Origin: an uncultured Candidatus Hydrogenedens sp.
GTDB lineage: Bacteria; Desulfobacterota_D; UBA1144
DNA length: 64,000 nucleotides
Reading direction: 5' to 3'
NCBI GenBank assembly: GCA_902609885.1
Contig: CACLTT010000004.1
Span: 1 to 64,000, forward strand
Below the pieces are notes generated by a model. It ran no database searches, was not told where the DNA came from, and saw only the letters and a list, made by a program, of their open reading frames with translations. Of this stretch, positions 22,872 through 34,652 are shown piece by piece. Made by a program: the position numbers and the translations under genes. Position 1 is the first letter of the stretch, and each line of letters begins with the position of its first letter.

Positions 22872-23554
22872 ATCAAATCCCCGAGCATATCGCAATAATT
22901 ATGGATGGAAATAGAAGGTGGGCTGAAAATAAGAAAATTGATAAAATAGATGGCCATAAAGAAGGCATTGAAACCGCAAAGAAGATAGCAATTGAATCAC
23001 ATAAAATTGGAACCAAGAATTTAACTCTTTATGCATTTTCATTTCAAAATTGGAATAGGCCTAAAATTGAGGTTGAGTCTTTGTTCCAGCTATTTACGGA
23101 TTTATTCGAAGACAAGTCAAAGTTTTTCAAAGAGAATAGTTTTGTTTTTAATCCAATAGGGAGATTAGATGAATTGAACAGTTTAATGAAGAAAAAGATA
23201 TTTAGACTCCATGAAAATACAATGGGTAATAAAGGACTTATCATAAATGTAGCAATAAATTATGGTGGACAAGAAGAGATTGTTGATACGTTAAAAAAAA
23301 TTAGTTTTGCTGGAATTGATTTAAATTCAATAGATGTAGATTTACTTAAAAAGTTTTCATATCTCCCAAAAACTCCTGATCCCGAATTAATAATCCGAAC
23401 GGGTGGACACAGCAGGATATCAAATTTTTTAAATTTACATAATTCATATTCTGAAATAATAGTATCATCGAAATTATGGCCTGACTTTACTTTAGAAGAT
23501 TTTCATCTAATTATTAAAGAATATAAATCTATAAACAGAAACTACGGAAAATGA
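22868..23554 (+). CDS. uppS: undecaprenyl diphosphate synthase
   Basis: HIAIIMDGNRRWAENKK.DKIDGHKEGIE, LTLYAFSFQNWNRP, ELIIRTGGHSRISNFL. Confidence 0.95.
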   Translation: MNQIPEHIAIIMDGNRRWAENKKIDKIDGHKEGIETAKKIAIESHKIGTKNLTLYAFSFQNWNRPKIEVESLFQLFTDLFEDKSKFFKENSFVFNPIGRLDELNSLMKKKIFRLHENTMGNKGLIINVAINYGGQEEIVDTLKKISFAGIDLNSIDVDLLKKFSYLPKTPDPELIIRTGGHSRISNFLNLHNSYSEIIVSSKLWPDFTLEDFHLIIKEYKSINRNYGK

Positions 23555-24702
23555 TAAAAAAAAAGAAAGTATCAATAATTGGTTCAACGGGACAAATTGG
23601 TAAACAAACAATTAATATAATTAAAAACAGTAAAAATTTTAAAGTGTCACTAATATCATGTGAAAAAGATATTGAAACTTTATCAGAACAAATCAAAAAG
23701 TATAAACCTGGGGCAGTTTACATTAAATCTGAAGCAAGTAAGATGAAATTTAAAAAATTAAAATTCAAACATAAATTTCAACTTTTGGATAATGATTATG
23801 AACTTAGTAATTATTGTTCTTCGTCTTCAACAGATATTTTGGTCGCATGTTCATCTGGAATAAATTCGATCAAATCAGTAATAGATGCTTTAGAAAGTAA
23901 TAAAAAAGTTTGTATAGCTAGTAAAGAAATTTTTATGCTTTATGGAAAACAATTAATGAAAATTTCAAAAAAAAATAAAAATGTTATTTTGCCCATTGAT
24001 AGTGAACATTCTGGAATTTTTCAAACTTTAAATCTTAATGATAAAAAAACTATTAAAAGTATATATATTACGGCATCAGGAGGTCCTTTTTTTGGATTAA
24101 AAAATAGTGAATTAAAAAAAGTTTCCATCAAAAAAGCCTTAAAGCATCCTACTTGGAAAATGGGAAATAAAATTACCATTGATTCGGCAACTCTAATGAA
24201 TAAAGCAATTGAGATTATCGAGGCTTCAATTATATTTAATATTCCAAGCGAAAAAATTATTCCGATAAGAGATAAAACCAGCCAAATTCATTCAATTATA
24301 GAGTTTGAAGATGGAAATTTTATTTTTTGCGGAAGTACCAATGATATGACCGTCCCAATAAATTATGCATTGAATTATCCGAATAGAAAAAAAATTATTA
24401 CAAAGAACAATTTTAATTTATTTAATAAAATCCAATTAGAAAAAATTGATGAAGGTAGATACAAAGCATTTAATATTTGCAGGCTGGCTTTAAAGAAAGG
24501 CGGCTCTACAATTGCGGTTTTAAATGCAGCTAATAATACAGCTGTAAATGCTTTTCTTGAAAAAAAAATATCTTTTCTACAAATTCTTAATATTGTTGAA
24601 AAAGTTGTTAAGAATCATAGACCCATAAAATCATATAATTTAAATAGAATATCCGCAATTTATCAACAAGCAGAGAAATTGACTTTAAATCTTTGTATTT
24701 GA
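23551..24702 (+). CDS. dxr: 1-deoxy-D-xylulose 5-phosphate reductoisomerase
   Basis: VSIIGSTGQIGKQT, PIDSEHSGIFQ, ITASGGPFFGL, HPTWKMGNKITIDSATLMNKAIEIIEA. Confidence 0.96.
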   Translation: MIKKKKVSIIGSTGQIGKQTINIIKNSKNFKVSLISCEKDIETLSEQIKKYKPGAVYIKSEASKMKFKKLKFKHKFQLLDNDYELSNYCSSSSTDILVACSSGINSIKSVIDALESNKKVCIASKEIFMLYGKQLMKISKKNKNVILPIDSEHSGIFQTLNLNDKKTIKSIYITASGGPFFGLKNSELKKVSIKKALKHPTWKMGNKITIDSATLMNKAIEIIEASIIFNIPSEKIIPIRDKTSQIHSIIEFEDGNFIFCGSTNDMTVPINYALNYPNRKKIITKNNFNLFNKIQLEKIDEGRYKAFNICRLALKKGGSTIAVLNAANNTAVNAFLEKKISFLQILNIVEKVVKNHRPIKSYNLNRISAIYQQAEKLTLNLCI

Positions 24703-24720
24703 ATATATATTATTATTTCC

Positions 24721-26028
24721 ATGACTATTATTGTTTTTTTATTAATTATAAGTTTTTTAATATTTGTTCATGAGTTAGGCCACCTATTAGCTGCAAAGTG
24801 GGCAAATGTTAAAGTTGAAAATTTTTCTATAGGGTTTGGACCAAAATTATTTAAGTTCAATATTGGTGAGACTGAATACTCTCTATCATTACTCCCTTTG
24901 GGTGGGTATGTGAAAATGCAAGGTGAGCACATGAATGAGATATCAGATAATGAAACTATTGATCCTGAGAGAAGTTTTGATAATTTACCAATATACAAGA
25001 AGCAAATTATACTTTTTGCCGGGCCTTTAATGAATTTAATTATACCCTTTCTACTTTTCCCACTAATTTTTATTAATGGCATAGATTCCCCAAAATATTT
25101 AGAGGATAAAATGGTTATAGGATCAATCAATATTGAGGATAGTAGATTTAATGAATTTAAATTAGATTCGGAGTTTATTTCGATAAATGATATTAAAATA
25201 AATAATTGGAATGATTTTTTTAATATTGATGATAATAAACTAAATAAAAAACTTAATATTGGCTATATTAATGACGGTAAAGTACTTTATAAAGATTTTG
25301 ATAATTCTTTTGAATCAATCAACTTTAAAAATGCATTCTCACCTAATTTAACAAATCAAATTGGCAAAATTTTAAAAAATTCTTTAGCTTATAAAAATGG
25401 ACTTAAAGTTGGAGATAAAATTCTAAAAATTAATAATCAAAATGTTGCTAAGTGGCAAGATATTAAAAATATACTTATAAATTCAAATACAAACTTATTT
25501 AATTTTGGTATTTTGAGAGATAATCAGTTTCTCAAAATATCTATAAGCTTTAAAAGTGGTCAAGAACGAATAATAGGAGTTTCACCCGTAATTCCTACAA
25601 GTACAAAAGAATTTGCAATTAATGAGGCATTAAAAAATTCATTCAATCAATCTATAAAAAGTATAAATTTAATTTTTTTTGGAATTACAGATATTTTTAG
25701 TAAGCTATTTTCATCTGAGTCAAATCTTTCAGAACTTAAAAAGAGTTTGGCAGGTCCTATAGCGATAGCAAAATATTCAGGAGAGGCAGCCGAAAAGGGA
25801 TTTAATTCAGTTATTCAGTTTGTAATAATAATAAGTATTAATCTAGGAATTATAAATCTTTTGCCAATACCCTTACTAGACGGGGGTCACATAGTAATTA
25901 ATACAATTGAATCACTAATTGGCAGAAGGATAAAGCCAAATATTATTGGATTTTTTAACAAGATAGGATTTGCACTATTAATATCTTTGATGATTTTTGC
26001 AATATACAATGATATAGTAAATTTTTAA
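24721..26028 (+). CDS. rseP: RseP site-2 metalloprotease
   Basis: FVHELGHLLAAKWANVKVENFSIGFGP, PDZ region, NLLPIPLLDGGHIV. Confidence 0.95.
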   Translation: MTIIVFLLIISFLIFVHELGHLLAAKWANVKVENFSIGFGPKLFKFNIGETEYSLSLLPLGGYVKMQGEHMNEISDNETIDPERSFDNLPIYKKQIILFAGPLMNLIIPFLLFPLIFINGIDSPKYLEDKMVIGSINIEDSRFNEFKLDSEFISINDIKINNWNDFFNIDDNKLNKKLNIGYINDGKVLYKDFDNSFESINFKNAFSPNLTNQIGKILKNSLAYKNGLKVGDKILKINNQNVAKWQDIKNILINSNTNLFNFGILRDNQFLKISISFKSGQERIIGVSPVIPTSTKEFAINEALKNSFNQSIKSINLIFFGITDIFSKLFSSESNLSELKKSLAGPIAIAKYSGEAAEKGFNSVIQFVIIISINLGIINLLPIPLLDGGHIVINTIESLIGRRIKPNIIGFFNKIGFALLISLMIFAIYNDIVNF

Positions 26029-26723
26029 GAAATTATTTTTTTAATATCTTTGACCTCTTTGTGTATACAAGTAATTATTGGAACATCTCTTTCTGTATAA
26101 GCTCGTGCTTTTTGGGATCTCATCTCTTCAACAAGATCTAAAAAATCTTCAGGGTAGTCAGTTTCAAATGAAACAACCTGCTCTTGATCATCAATCCCAA
26201 ATGAGTAGGATGTGTTAATACTAATAGATGGATATCTATGACCCGTTCCAATATGCTCGGACATCATTTTTTGCCTTTGTTTTTGGGATAATAAATACCA
26301 TTCAACTTTTTTTACAAACGGATAAACAATTAAATATTTTCTTTTTTTTGGTTTAATCCTAATCCTTGTACCCTCCTGATCTATATTCTTATTTTTACTT
26401 ACATATTGTGAATGTTTAGTCATTGATAAAAAAGAGTAATTTAAAGTTATATAGGGACCTAATCCACAATTCATTATTTCATGAGTCATTTTTTCAAACA
26501 ATTCTAATTTTTCAGAAACTCTCCATACCATAAAATCACATTCTGCTCTGATACCTAAGGTAGAATAAAGATTTAATGTTAGTTTTTTTTCAAAGTTCTC
26601 TAAAATATTTAACAATTTCTGAGAAATATTTTTCCTTTTATTCTTAGTTAATTCATACCAATTTGAGGATAATTTATAAAAAGCATAATTAATGTATTGT
26701 CTTCCGCTTGGTTTTCTATTCAT
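26025..26723 (-). CDS. chlorite dismutase-family (HemQ-like) protein
   Basis: YINYAFYKLSSNWYEL...KYLIVYPFVKKVEWYLLSQKQRQKMMSEHIGTGHRYPSISINTSYSFGIDDQEQVVSFETDYPEDFLDLVEEMR. Confidence 0.82.
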   Translation of the reverse strand: MNRKPSGRQYINYAFYKLSSNWYELTKNKRKNISQKLLNILENFEKKLTLNLYSTLGIRAECDFMVWRVSEKLELFEKMTHEIMNCGLGPYITLNYSFLSMTKHSQYVSKNKNIDQEGTRIRIKPKKRKYLIVYPFVKKVEWYLLSQKQRQKMMSEHIGTGHRYPSISINTSYSFGIDDQEQVVSFETDYPEDFLDLVEEMRSQKARAYTERDVPIITCIHKEVKDIKKIIS

Positions 26724-27434
26724 TTAAATTTCATCACCAGGATTCATAATTATAACTTCAGAATTTCCATGAGACTCAACTCTTTCTTTAAAGTCATCAG
26801 GGTTTCCTGTAAGAACTGGAAATGTTCCATAGTGAATTGGAATATATGTTTTAGCTTTAATTAACTTAGTTGCATAAACTGCCTCTTCAACACCCATTGT
26901 AAAGTGATCGCCAATAGGAATCATACAAAGATTGGGTTTATAAATATCTGATATTAATGACATATCCCCAAAAATAGATGTGTCTCCAGCATGATAAACA
27001 GAAAAATCATCATTAAATTTCAATATTAAACCTGAAGCAATTCCACCATATACTAAATTTTCAGAAGTGGCATCACTTATACCTGACCCATGGACAGCAT
27101 TTACCATCGATACTTTAAAATCTTCAAAATACTGGGTCCCTCCATGCGACATAGGAGATATATTTAACCCACCTTTTTTCTCTAACCATTGACCAATTTC
27201 AAAATTTGCTATTGTAGTTGAGCTAGGATTATTTTTAATTATATCTAACGTATCTCCAACATGGTCGAAGTGGCCATGTGTAATTAATATATAATCAATT
27301 TCTCCAATTGAACTAATATCTTCACATGATGAGGGATTATCCTTTAACCAAGGATCAATTATTATTTTTTTTCCTGATTGGGTAGTGATCAAAAAAGTTG
27401 AATGACCAATATATTTAATTTTAATATTATCCAC
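26724..27434 (-). CDS. UPF0173 metal-dependent hydrolase (metallo-beta-lactamase fold)
   Basis: IKYIGHSTFLITTQSGKKIIIDPWL, THGHFDHVGDT, YHAGDTSIFGDM, YIPIHYGTFPVLTGNPDDF. Confidence 0.92.
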   Translation of the reverse strand: MDNIKIKYIGHSTFLITTQSGKKIIIDPWLKDNPSSCEDISSIGEIDYILITHGHFDHVGDTLDIIKNNPSSTTIANFEIGQWLEKKGGLNISPMSHGGTQYFEDFKVSMVNAVHGSGISDATSENLVYGGIASGLILKFNDDFSVYHAGDTSIFGDMSLISDIYKPNLCMIPIGDHFTMGVEEAVYATKLIKAKTYIPIHYGTFPVLTGNPDDFKERVESHGNSEVIIMNPGDEI

Positions 27435-27502
27435 TTAAGACTCCTATATGGTAGCAAAATCTATGTTATGATATACCAAAAAAAAAGCGAGTTCAAATAA
27501 AG

Positions 27503-28759
27503 TTGCTAGATCCAAATTTAATTTATAAAAATATAGATAAAATATCAGAGAAATTATCCAAAAAGGGTTACCTCTTAAATTCTCAAGAATTTAAAACTTT
27601 ATACGAGAACAGAAAAGATATAATTCAGAAAGCTGAGGCTTTGAAAGAAGAGCAAAATATTTTCACTAAAAAAATATCTAAAGAAAAAAGAAAACCAAAA
27701 AGCGATGAATTAATAAATATAAAAAAATTGATTGAAAAAATTAAAAAATTTGAAGATACAAAAAGAGAAGTTGAGTTAAATTTAAAAAAAATTTTATTGG
27801 ATATTCCTAATATTTTTGATGATGACATTCCAATAGGGACAAGTGAAAAAGAAAATAAAGTAGTCAAAGTAGTTGGGAAAATTACTAATTTTGATTTTCC
27901 CATTAAAGATCATGTCGAAATAGGTGACAACTTAAACTTGTTCAGTACAGATATTGCGGCAAAGATAACTGGTTCAAGATTTAATTTGTATATAGGTCTT
28001 GGCGCAAAATTAGAAAGAGCGCTTATTAATTTTATGTTAGATGAGCATTCAGAAAATGGTTATAAAGAAATTTTTCCTCCTTTTTTCTGTAATGAAGAAA
28101 GTTTTCTAGGAACGGGTAACTTACCAAAGTTCAAGGAGGACTTATTTAAAATTGAAGGAACAAAATATTATTTAATTCCAACTGCTGAAGTTCCTTTAAC
28201 AAATATTTTTTCTGGGGATATAATTGATGAATCAAGTCTACCAATACACCTAGTTGCATATAGTGCTTGTTTCAGATCAGAAGCTGGATCATATGGAAAA
28301 GATGTCAAAGGTCTCATACGTCAGCATCAGTTTAATAAAGTAGAATTAGTTAAAATCTCCACACCAATTAGTTCTAAAATTGAACATGAATCCTTGACTA
28401 ATGATGCATGTAAAATCTTAGATAAATTAGAATTGCCTTACAGGGTTGTATTATTATGTTCAGGTGATACAAGCTTTTCATCTTATAAAACATATGATTT
28501 AGAAGTTTGGCTTCCATCAGAAGAATCTTATAGAGAAATATCTTCATGCTCAAACTTTAATGATTTTCAATCAAGGCGAGCAAATATTAGATACAAAGAT
28601 AATAATAAAATTGAATATGTACATACTTTAAATGGTTCGGGTTTAGCTGTAGGTAGAACATTGGTCGCAATTTTAGAGAATTATCAACAAAAAGATGGGA
28701 GCGTTAAAATACCTACTGTATTAAGACCCTATTTAAATAATTTAGAATATTTAAAATAA
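27503..28759 (+). CDS. serS: seryl-tRNA synthetase
   Basis: MLDPNLIYKNIDKI, TAEVPLTNIFSGDIID, ACFRSEAGSYGKDVKGLIRQHQFNKVELVK, LNGSGLAVGRTLVAILENYQ; TTG start. Confidence 0.95.
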   Translation: MLDPNLIYKNIDKISEKLSKKGYLLNSQEFKTLYENRKDIIQKAEALKEEQNIFTKKISKEKRKPKSDELINIKKLIEKIKKFEDTKREVELNLKKILLDIPNIFDDDIPIGTSEKENKVVKVVGKITNFDFPIKDHVEIGDNLNLFSTDIAAKITGSRFNLYIGLGAKLERALINFMLDEHSENGYKEIFPPFFCNEESFLGTGNLPKFKEDLFKIEGTKYYLIPTAEVPLTNIFSGDIIDESSLPIHLVAYSACFRSEAGSYGKDVKGLIRQHQFNKVELVKISTPISSKIEHESLTNDACKILDKLELPYRVVLLCSGDTSFSSYKTYDLEVWLPSEESYREISSCSNFNDFQSRRANIRYKDNNKIEYVHTLNGSGLAVGRTLVAILENYQQKDGSVKIPTVLRPYLNNLEYLK

Positions 28760-28846
28760 ATTATAATATACTTTCAAATATCTTTAATTGTTTTTAATAA
28801 AAATTTAGTTACATTAACCTTATTACATTTTACAAAGGAGATTATT

Positions 28847-29056
28847 ATGAGAACTTTAGACGTTATTGTTGCAGTATTATTAGTTGTAGGAGGTTTAAAC
28901 TGGGGCCTAGTTGGATTGTTTGATTTTGATTTAGTTGCTACATTGTTTGGCTCTATTCCTGTTGTCCAAAAAACAGTTTATGTATTAGTTGGTCTTTCAG
29001 CTATTTATCAAATTATTGGATTAAAAGGGATACAAACAAGATGGCATGTGAAATAG
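28847..29056 (+). CDS. DUF378 small membrane protein
   Basis: LDVIVAVLLVVGGLNWGLVGLFDFDLVATLFG; SD AAAGGAG. Confidence 0.9.
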   Translation: MRTLDVIVAVLLVVGGLNWGLVGLFDFDLVATLFGSIPVVQKTVYVLVGLSAIYQIIGLKGIQTRWHVK

Positions 29057-29611
29057 TTAGATATTGATTATTTCTTTTTCTTTCTCATTTGTTTCAATAA
29101 CTATTAGATTTACAAATTTATCAGTCTGATCTTGAATTATTTTAAGATCAGACTTTTCTTTATCTTCAGTAATATCTTTATTTTTAAACATTCTCTTTAC
29201 TTTATCATTCAATTCTTTTCTTATATTTCTAATAGAAATTTTATAATTTTCGGATTGCTTATTGAGAAATTTTACTAATTCTCCTCGTCTCTCTTGAGTA
29301 AGTGGAGGTACATTTATTATTATTACTCCATCATCATTATTAGGATTAAAACCTAAATCTGATTTTTGTATTGATTTAACAATTTCATCCGCCACCGAAG
29401 CATCGTATGGGGATAATATTATTGAAGAAGCCTCATTTGTATTGATATTACAAAGCTGGTTTAATGGAGTTTGTGCACCATAATAATCTACTTTAATATC
29501 ATCAAAAATAGATTTATTAATTGTTCCACCTCTTATTTTTGAAATTTCAATTGAAAATGAAGAAAGAGCTTTTTGCATTTTGTCTATGCATTCTTTTAAA
29601 ATATCATCCAT
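29057..29611 (-). CDS. frr: ribosome recycling factor
   Basis: KALSSFSIEISKIRGG, YYGAQTPLNQLCNINTNEASSIILSPYD, PLTQERRGELVKFLNKQSENYKISIRNIRKELNDKVKRM. Confidence 0.95.
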   Translation of the reverse strand: MDDILKECIDKMQKALSSFSIEISKIRGGTINKSIFDDIKVDYYGAQTPLNQLCNINTNEASSIILSPYDASVADEIVKSIQKSDLGFNPNNDDGVIIINVPPLTQERRGELVKFLNKQSENYKISIRNIRKELNDKVKRMFKNKDITEDKEKSDLKIIQDQTDKFVNLIVIETNEKEKEIINI

Positions 29612-29620
29612 AACAAATCC

Positions 29621-30947
<1,327 letters not shown>

Positions 30948-30948
30948 T

Positions 30949-31854
30949 TTATGAATCTTGCTTTTCCTGATTGTCATCCTCTGCATACACAACTGAGTCC
31001 TGCTCAGAATCCTGTGTATTTGATTTAAAGACAAAGGCTTTCCTTTCTACTACATAATCGGATTCTTCTACTTTTTCTGCAGTTAATTCTCCCGATTGAA
31101 CTTTTTGCATGAAAATGTGTCTACCCTCTTCACATGCATTTGCAATCTTTTCAACGCACAACTTAACTGATCTAATTGCATCATCATTACTAGGTATTAC
31201 ATAGTCTGCATCTGAGGGATTTGAATTGGTATCAACTATACCTACTACAGGGATACCAATTTTTTTTGCTTCTTTTATTGCAATTTCTTCTTTTCGAGTA
31301 TCAACTACAAACATTGCAGTTGGCATCTTTTTCATATTCAAAATACCATTAAGAAGATATTCGAGTTTTTCCATTTCTCTGTTTAGAGTTATTTGTTCTT
31401 TCTTCGGTAAATTATCCATTTCTCCATCATCTTTCAATTTTTTTAATTGAATTAAATAATCGACTCTTGATCTAATAGTATTGAAATTAGTAAGAGTTCC
31501 ACCAAGCCATCTTGAATTAACAAAGGGCATATCACATTTTAAAGCTTCCTCTCCAATAATTTCTTGAGCTTGTTTTTTTGTTCCAACGAATAAAATTTCA
31601 CCACCATTGGAAACAGTTTTTTTAACAAAATCATAAGCTTTTAAAAAGGATTTAAGTGTTTTCTGAAGATCGATAATATGGATACCATTTCTTGAGCCGT
31701 AAATATATTCCTTCATTGCTGGATTCCATTGGCTTGATTGATGACCAAAATGAACACCAGCCTCAAGAAGCTGTTTCATTGTTATAACTCCTTCCTCTAA
31801 AGAGCCTTCATTAACTTCGACTTTATTTTGGATGCCTTCAGTGTTTTCACTCAT
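30949..31854 (-). CDS. rpsB: 30S ribosomal protein S2
   Basis: [74 protein letters not shown]. Confidence 0.96.
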   Translation of the reverse strand: MSENTEGIQNKVEVNEGSLEEGVITMKQLLEAGVHFGHQSSQWNPAMKEYIYGSRNGIHIIDLQKTLKSFLKAYDFVKKTVSNGGEILFVGTKKQAQEIIGEEALKCDMPFVNSRWLGGTLTNFNTIRSRVDYLIQLKKLKDDGEMDNLPKKEQITLNREMEKLEYLLNGILNMKKMPTAMFVVDTRKEEIAIKEAKKIGIPVVGIVDTNSNPSDADYVIPSNDDAIRSVKLCVEKIANACEEGRHIFMQKVQSGELTAEKVEESDYVVERKAFVFKSNTQDSEQDSVVYAEDDNQEKQDS

Positions 31855-31964
31855 AATATAAGCTGAAAAGTTAACACAAAAAACTTTAAAATCAAATCTA
31901 ACTATTAATAATTTGTAGTAATGTAAAATATATGATTTACAATATTAACCTTAAGATTATTTTG

Positions 31965-32047
31965 GGAGGGCTGGCAGAATTGGCAATGCACCGGTCTTGA
32001 AAACCGGCGTCCTCACGGACTTCAGGGTTCGAGTCCCTGGCCCTCCG
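31965..32047 (+). tRNA. tRNA-Ser(UGA)
   Basis: Class II cloverleaf; acceptor GGAGGGC/GCCCUCC, anticodon CCGGU-CUUGAAA-ACCGG, long variable arm, GGUUCGAGUCC. Confidence 0.94.
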
Positions 32048-32054
32048 TTATATT

Positions 32055-32882
32055 ATGAGTTTTTTCATTGTTTCTACGCCAATTGGCAATCTTGGAGATT
32101 TATCTATAAGAGCAATAGATATATTATCATCAAGCAACATTATTATTTGCGAAAAAAAAAATAAAGCACTAAAACTAATATCACACTTAAAAATTAATAA
32201 AGTTAGACTTATCTCATATCATGAATCTAGATTGAAGAGTATTTTTCCAGAAATCCTTAAATGCTTGAAAGAATCAAAAAAAATATCATTTATTACAGAT
32301 GCTGGAACTCCACTAATATCTGATCCAGGATCATTATTAATAAAAGAATTAATTAGTAATAATATTGAGCCGATTGTAGTTCCTGGCTCGAGTGCGTCTT
32401 TAACAGCACTTGTTATTTCAGGTTTTAATACTGATAAATTTATTTTTTACGGTTTTTTACCTAAATCCATAGGTAAACTAAAAAAGGAAATTGATAATGT
32501 ATTATGTATTAACATTCCTGTTATTTTTTATGTTAATAAAAATGATATAAATAAAATTTTTAATACTTATAAATTCGACAACAAAGAGATTTATTTTTCT
32601 TTATCAAAAGAACTTACTAAAAAGTTTGAAAAAACAATTAGGGGAAAAATAACAGATATAGATACATCTAAAATTAAATCTTTTATTTCAAAAGGAGAGT
32701 TCGTTCTGATTCTATTCAAACCAAATAAAGATAGAGATTTAAATATTGAAAAAATAAAAAAAAGAATTAAAGAATTAAAAATAAAATCACTAACAAAAAA
32801 AGCTATTTCAGAAAAAATTAAAAATGAGTTTGAATTAAAGAAAAATCAATCTTACAAATTAACTTTGGAATTTTATGATTAA
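32055..32882 (+). CDS. rsmI: 16S rRNA (cytidine1402-2'-O)-methyltransferase
   Basis: FIVSTPIGNLGDLSIRAIDIL, YHESR, ISFITDAGTPLISDPGSLLI, VVPGSSASLTALVISG. Confidence 0.93.
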   Translation: MSFFIVSTPIGNLGDLSIRAIDILSSSNIIICEKKNKALKLISHLKINKVRLISYHESRLKSIFPEILKCLKESKKISFITDAGTPLISDPGSLLIKELISNNIEPIVVPGSSASLTALVISGFNTDKFIFYGFLPKSIGKLKKEIDNVLCINIPVIFYVNKNDINKIFNTYKFDNKEIYFSLSKELTKKFEKTIRGKITDIDTSKIKSFISKGEFVLILFKPNKDRDLNIEKIKKRIKELKIKSLTKKAISEKIKNEFELKKNQSYKLTLEFYD

Positions 32883-34348
32883 ATACTAGGTGAAGGCTTT
32901 GAAAAAGCTACTTCTTGTTCAATTAAATAAGCCATTTTCATCATAGTATTTTCATTTAATCTATCTGAAGCCAGTTGAACTCCAACAGGAAGATTATTTG
33001 AGCTTAAACCTATAGGGATTGATATTGCGGGAAGTTGAGCTAAATTTGCTGGTATAGTCAGAATATCAGATAAGTACATTTGAAGAGGATCATTTTTCTT
33101 TTCACCCAATTTAAATGGTAACTCAGGGCAAGTTGGTGTTAGTACAGCATCAACTTTTTTAAAAACTTCATTAAAATCATTTTCTATTAACTTCTTAACT
33201 TTTATAGCTTTCAAATAATATGCATCATAGTATCCAGAGGATAACGAGTAAGTTCCTAACATGATTCTTCTTTTAACCTCTTCACCAAAACCTAAAGATC
33301 TGTTTCTAATATATGTCTCAACTAAATCTTGATTTTCAGAATGATTATCATTAAATCCATATCTAATCCCATCAAACCTAGACAAATTTGAACTTGCTTC
33401 GCTTGGTGCAATAATGTAGTAAGTTGCTACAGAAAATTTTGCATGTGGTAATTCTATATCAATTAACCTAGCACCAAGACTTTTCAATCTATTTAGAAGT
33501 TCGTTAAATTGTGATTTGACTTCCATATCAAGACCTTCTTCAAGTAATTTACTTGGGACACCGAAAACAAAATCTTTAAATGAATATTTATCATTAACTA
33601 ATGATTGATATGAATTTGTGGGTTTTAAATTTAAAGAGGTTGAATCTTTTAAATCAAAGCCTGAAACTGCATCTAGGACTATTGCTGAGTCTTTAACAGT
33701 ATTTGTTATTGGTCCTGCTTGATCTAGAGAAGATGAAAAAGCTATCATGCCAAATCTACTAATTCTTCCATATGTTGGCTTCATCCCGACAACTCCACAA
33801 AAAGATGCAGGCTGCCTAATTGATCCTCCTGTATCTGTACCTAAAGAAATACAGCTTAATCCCGCTGATACAGCTGCAGCTGATCCTCCGCTCGATCCAC
33901 CAGGAACTCTAGATTGATCCCAAGGGTTAGCAGTTGGACCAAAAAAAGATGTTTCTGTAGATGATCCCATTGCAAACTCATCCATATTATTTTTTCCTAT
34001 CAAAAGAACATTAAGATTTTTTAATTTTTCATAGACAGTTGAATTATAATTTGAAACATAATTCTCAAGCATCTTTGATCCACAAGAACAAATTGAATCT
34101 TTCACAAGGAATATATCTTTAAGAGAAATAGGTATACCAAAGAGTGGATTAGTTATATTTTTATTATCACAAATTAAATTATCAAGTCTTTTAGAATCTT
34201 TTTTTACCTTACTTTCAAACACTTCAGTAAAAGAGTTTAGTCTTTTATCAACCTTATTTATCTGAGTTAAATATTGATTTAAAATTTCTGTTGGCGTAAA
34301 TTCTTTTTTTAAATAACCTTTATAAATATCTTCTATGGATTTATTCAT
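32879..34348 (-). CDS. gatA: Asp-tRNA(Asn)/Glu-tRNA(Gln) amidotransferase subunit A
   Basis: Amidase signature: GIPISLKDIF, VPGGSSGGSAAAVSAGLSCISLGTDTGGSIRQPASFCGVVGMKPTYGRISRFGMIAFSSSLDQ. Confidence 0.96.
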   Translation of the reverse strand: MNKSIEDIYKGYLKKEFTPTEILNQYLTQINKVDKRLNSFTEVFESKVKKDSKRLDNLICDNKNITNPLFGIPISLKDIFLVKDSICSCGSKMLENYVSNYNSTVYEKLKNLNVLLIGKNNMDEFAMGSSTETSFFGPTANPWDQSRVPGGSSGGSAAAVSAGLSCISLGTDTGGSIRQPASFCGVVGMKPTYGRISRFGMIAFSSSLDQAGPITNTVKDSAIVLDAVSGFDLKDSTSLNLKPTNSYQSLVNDKYSFKDFVFGVPSKLLEEGLDMEVKSQFNELLNRLKSLGARLIDIELPHAKFSVATYYIIAPSEASSNLSRFDGIRYGFNDNHSENQDLVETYIRNRSLGFGEEVKRRIMLGTYSLSSGYYDAYYLKAIKVKKLIENDFNEVFKKVDAVLTPTCPELPFKLGEKKNDPLQMYLSDILTIPANLAQLPAISIPIGLSSNNLPVGVQLASDRLNENTMMKMAYLIEQEVAFSKPSPSI

Positions 34349-34644
34349 TAATTCTGATCTTCCTCAATAACTTTTTTTACAGCAAAGAACTTTCCTTCTT
34401 TATTTGAAGCATTTAATAAAACCTCTTCATTGCTTAGTTTATCTACTTGACTATCATCTCTTACTGCATAATCATTAAGAATTTCAATATCCTTTGTATC
34501 ATCCTCTATTTTTAAGGAATTTAACAAATCTATATAATTCAGTATGTCTTTAAAATTTTTAATAAAACCTTCAATCTCATTTTCATCTATTTTTAATCTA
34601 GAAAGTCTAGAAATTTTTTCGACTAAATATTTATCTTTTGACAT
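34348..34644 (-). CDS. gatC: amidotransferase subunit C
   Basis: VEKISRLSRLKIDENEIEGFIKNFKDILNYIDLLNSL; upstream of gatA. Confidence 0.9.
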   Translation of the reverse strand: MSKDKYLVEKISRLSRLKIDENEIEGFIKNFKDILNYIDLLNSLKIEDDTKDIEILNDYAVRDDSQVDKLSNEEVLLNASNKEGKFFAVKKVIEEDQN

Positions 34645-34652
34645 AATAAAAC

